Shown here piece after piece: positions 5,874 through 6,257 of a stretch of DNA of 6,257 nucleotides; the first letter of the stretch is position 1, and each line of letters opens with the position of its first letter. Source of the DNA: UBA6544 sp049601975 (GTDB lineage Bacteria > Pseudomonadota > Alphaproteobacteria > UBA8366). The translations under genes and the position numbers were made by a program. Under the pieces are notes generated by a model. That model was not told the DNA's origin. It did no database searches and saw only the letters and a program-made list of their open reading frames with translations. The stretch covers positions 1 through 6,257 of the forward strand of contig JBMYRC010000191.1 in the NCBI GenBank assembly GCA_049601975.1, given 5' to 3'.

Positions 5874-6257
5874 TCAGAACTTCTGGCCGATTACCTTGCG
5901 ATTGGCGTTGATGCGGCGCAGATCTTCGATGCCCTCAATGACTGCCGCAGCACCGGGAATTTCATGATCTTCCGCCTCTAGTTCCTTCATATTGACCCAA
6001 CCCGCATACACATGCGCGGTCCGGTCGGTAATAATTCCCGCCGAGATCAATGTCTTGGCAAGCACGCGGAAGACATTATTGCCGTCCTTCAATTCGTCGC
6101 GGCGTTCATCATCGTTATAGGTCTCGCGCACGGCGTCGCGTACCCATTCCCAATCAAGGCCGAATTGCGCGTAGAGGACGCGTTTTTGGCGCACGTTAAC
6201 CAGGTTGAATAATAGGGATTCGAAACACCCCGCCGCCCAATCTTCGACTTTGTCGCG
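5874..6257 (-). CDS. Unrecognised conserved-looking protein, 5' end beyond window
   Basis: A minus-strand frame stays open from the right edge to a TGA at 5874-5876, giving 127 C-terminal residues; the start is not in the window. An in-frame GTG at 6194 exists, but the frame upstream reads as protein (EDWAAGCFESLLFNLVNVRQ), so the gene probably begins outside. The fragment looks soluble and mostly helical, rich in charged and aromatic residues (FGLDWEWVRDAVRETYNDDE, then FRVLAKTLISAGIITDRTAHVYAGW). It ends in a basic RRINANRKVIGQKF and has no membrane segment. I do not recognise the family and assign no function. Codon use resembles its neighbours, which supports a real native gene. It converges on the uracil-DNA glycosylase gene with zero bases between the two stops. 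Confidence 0.75.
   Translation of the reverse strand, partial: RDKVEDWAAGCFESLLFNLVNVRQKRVLYAQFGLDWEWVRDAVRETYNDDERRDELKDGNNVFRVLAKTLISAGIITDRTAHVYAGWVNMKELEAEDHEIPGAAAVIEGIEDLRRINANRKVIGQKF

Overview
The window looks like chromosomal DNA from an alphaproteobacterium, most likely a Rhodospirillales-type lineage of moderate GC content. This rests on the linked order rpoZ - spoT/rel - pdxJ - acpS, which is typical of that class, and on the alphaproteobacterial character of the proteins. These include a 125-residue omega subunit with an acidic tail, a single bifunctional Rel/SpoT with an RFKD motif, and a LabA-like NYN protein next to a family 5 uracil-DNA glycosylase. The genus cannot be named from the sequence alone.

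Layout. The minus strand from about 4338 down to the left edge carries one tightly packed housekeeping cluster: rpoZ, the long (p)ppGpp synthetase/hydrolase, pdxJ and acpS, followed by a decayed sulfotransferase-family gene that runs off the left edge. pdxJ/acpS and acpS/sulfotransferase overlap by 1 and 4 bases, so co-transcription and translational coupling are likely. Where comparable alphaproteobacterial clusters usually continue into lepB-rnc-era, this one has the sulfotransferase gene, which is interrupted by two in-frame TAA codons. A 272-base AT-rich intergenic region (4339-4610) separates this cluster from a divergent two-gene unit on the plus strand: a NYN-domain putative ribonuclease and a family 5 uracil-DNA glycosylase. 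The glycosylase converges, with no spacer, on an unrecognised minus-strand gene that is cut by the right edge.

How the genes fit together. Omega (rpoZ) is an RNA polymerase subunit that forms part of a ppGpp-binding site, and the next gene makes and degrades that alarmone. PdxJ makes pyridoxine 5'-phosphate, and AcpS activates acyl carrier protein for lipid synthesis. The cluster therefore couples growth-rate control with cofactor and lipid supply. The plus-strand pair joins a probable RNA-processing nuclease with a DNA-repair enzyme.

I found no RNA gene, CRISPR array, insertion sequence, prophage or obvious new system. The items most worth a second look are the sulfotransferase pseudogene and its position, a perfect hairpin between spoT and pdxJ, an interrupted palindrome in the divergent intergenic region, and the unrecognised right-edge gene.
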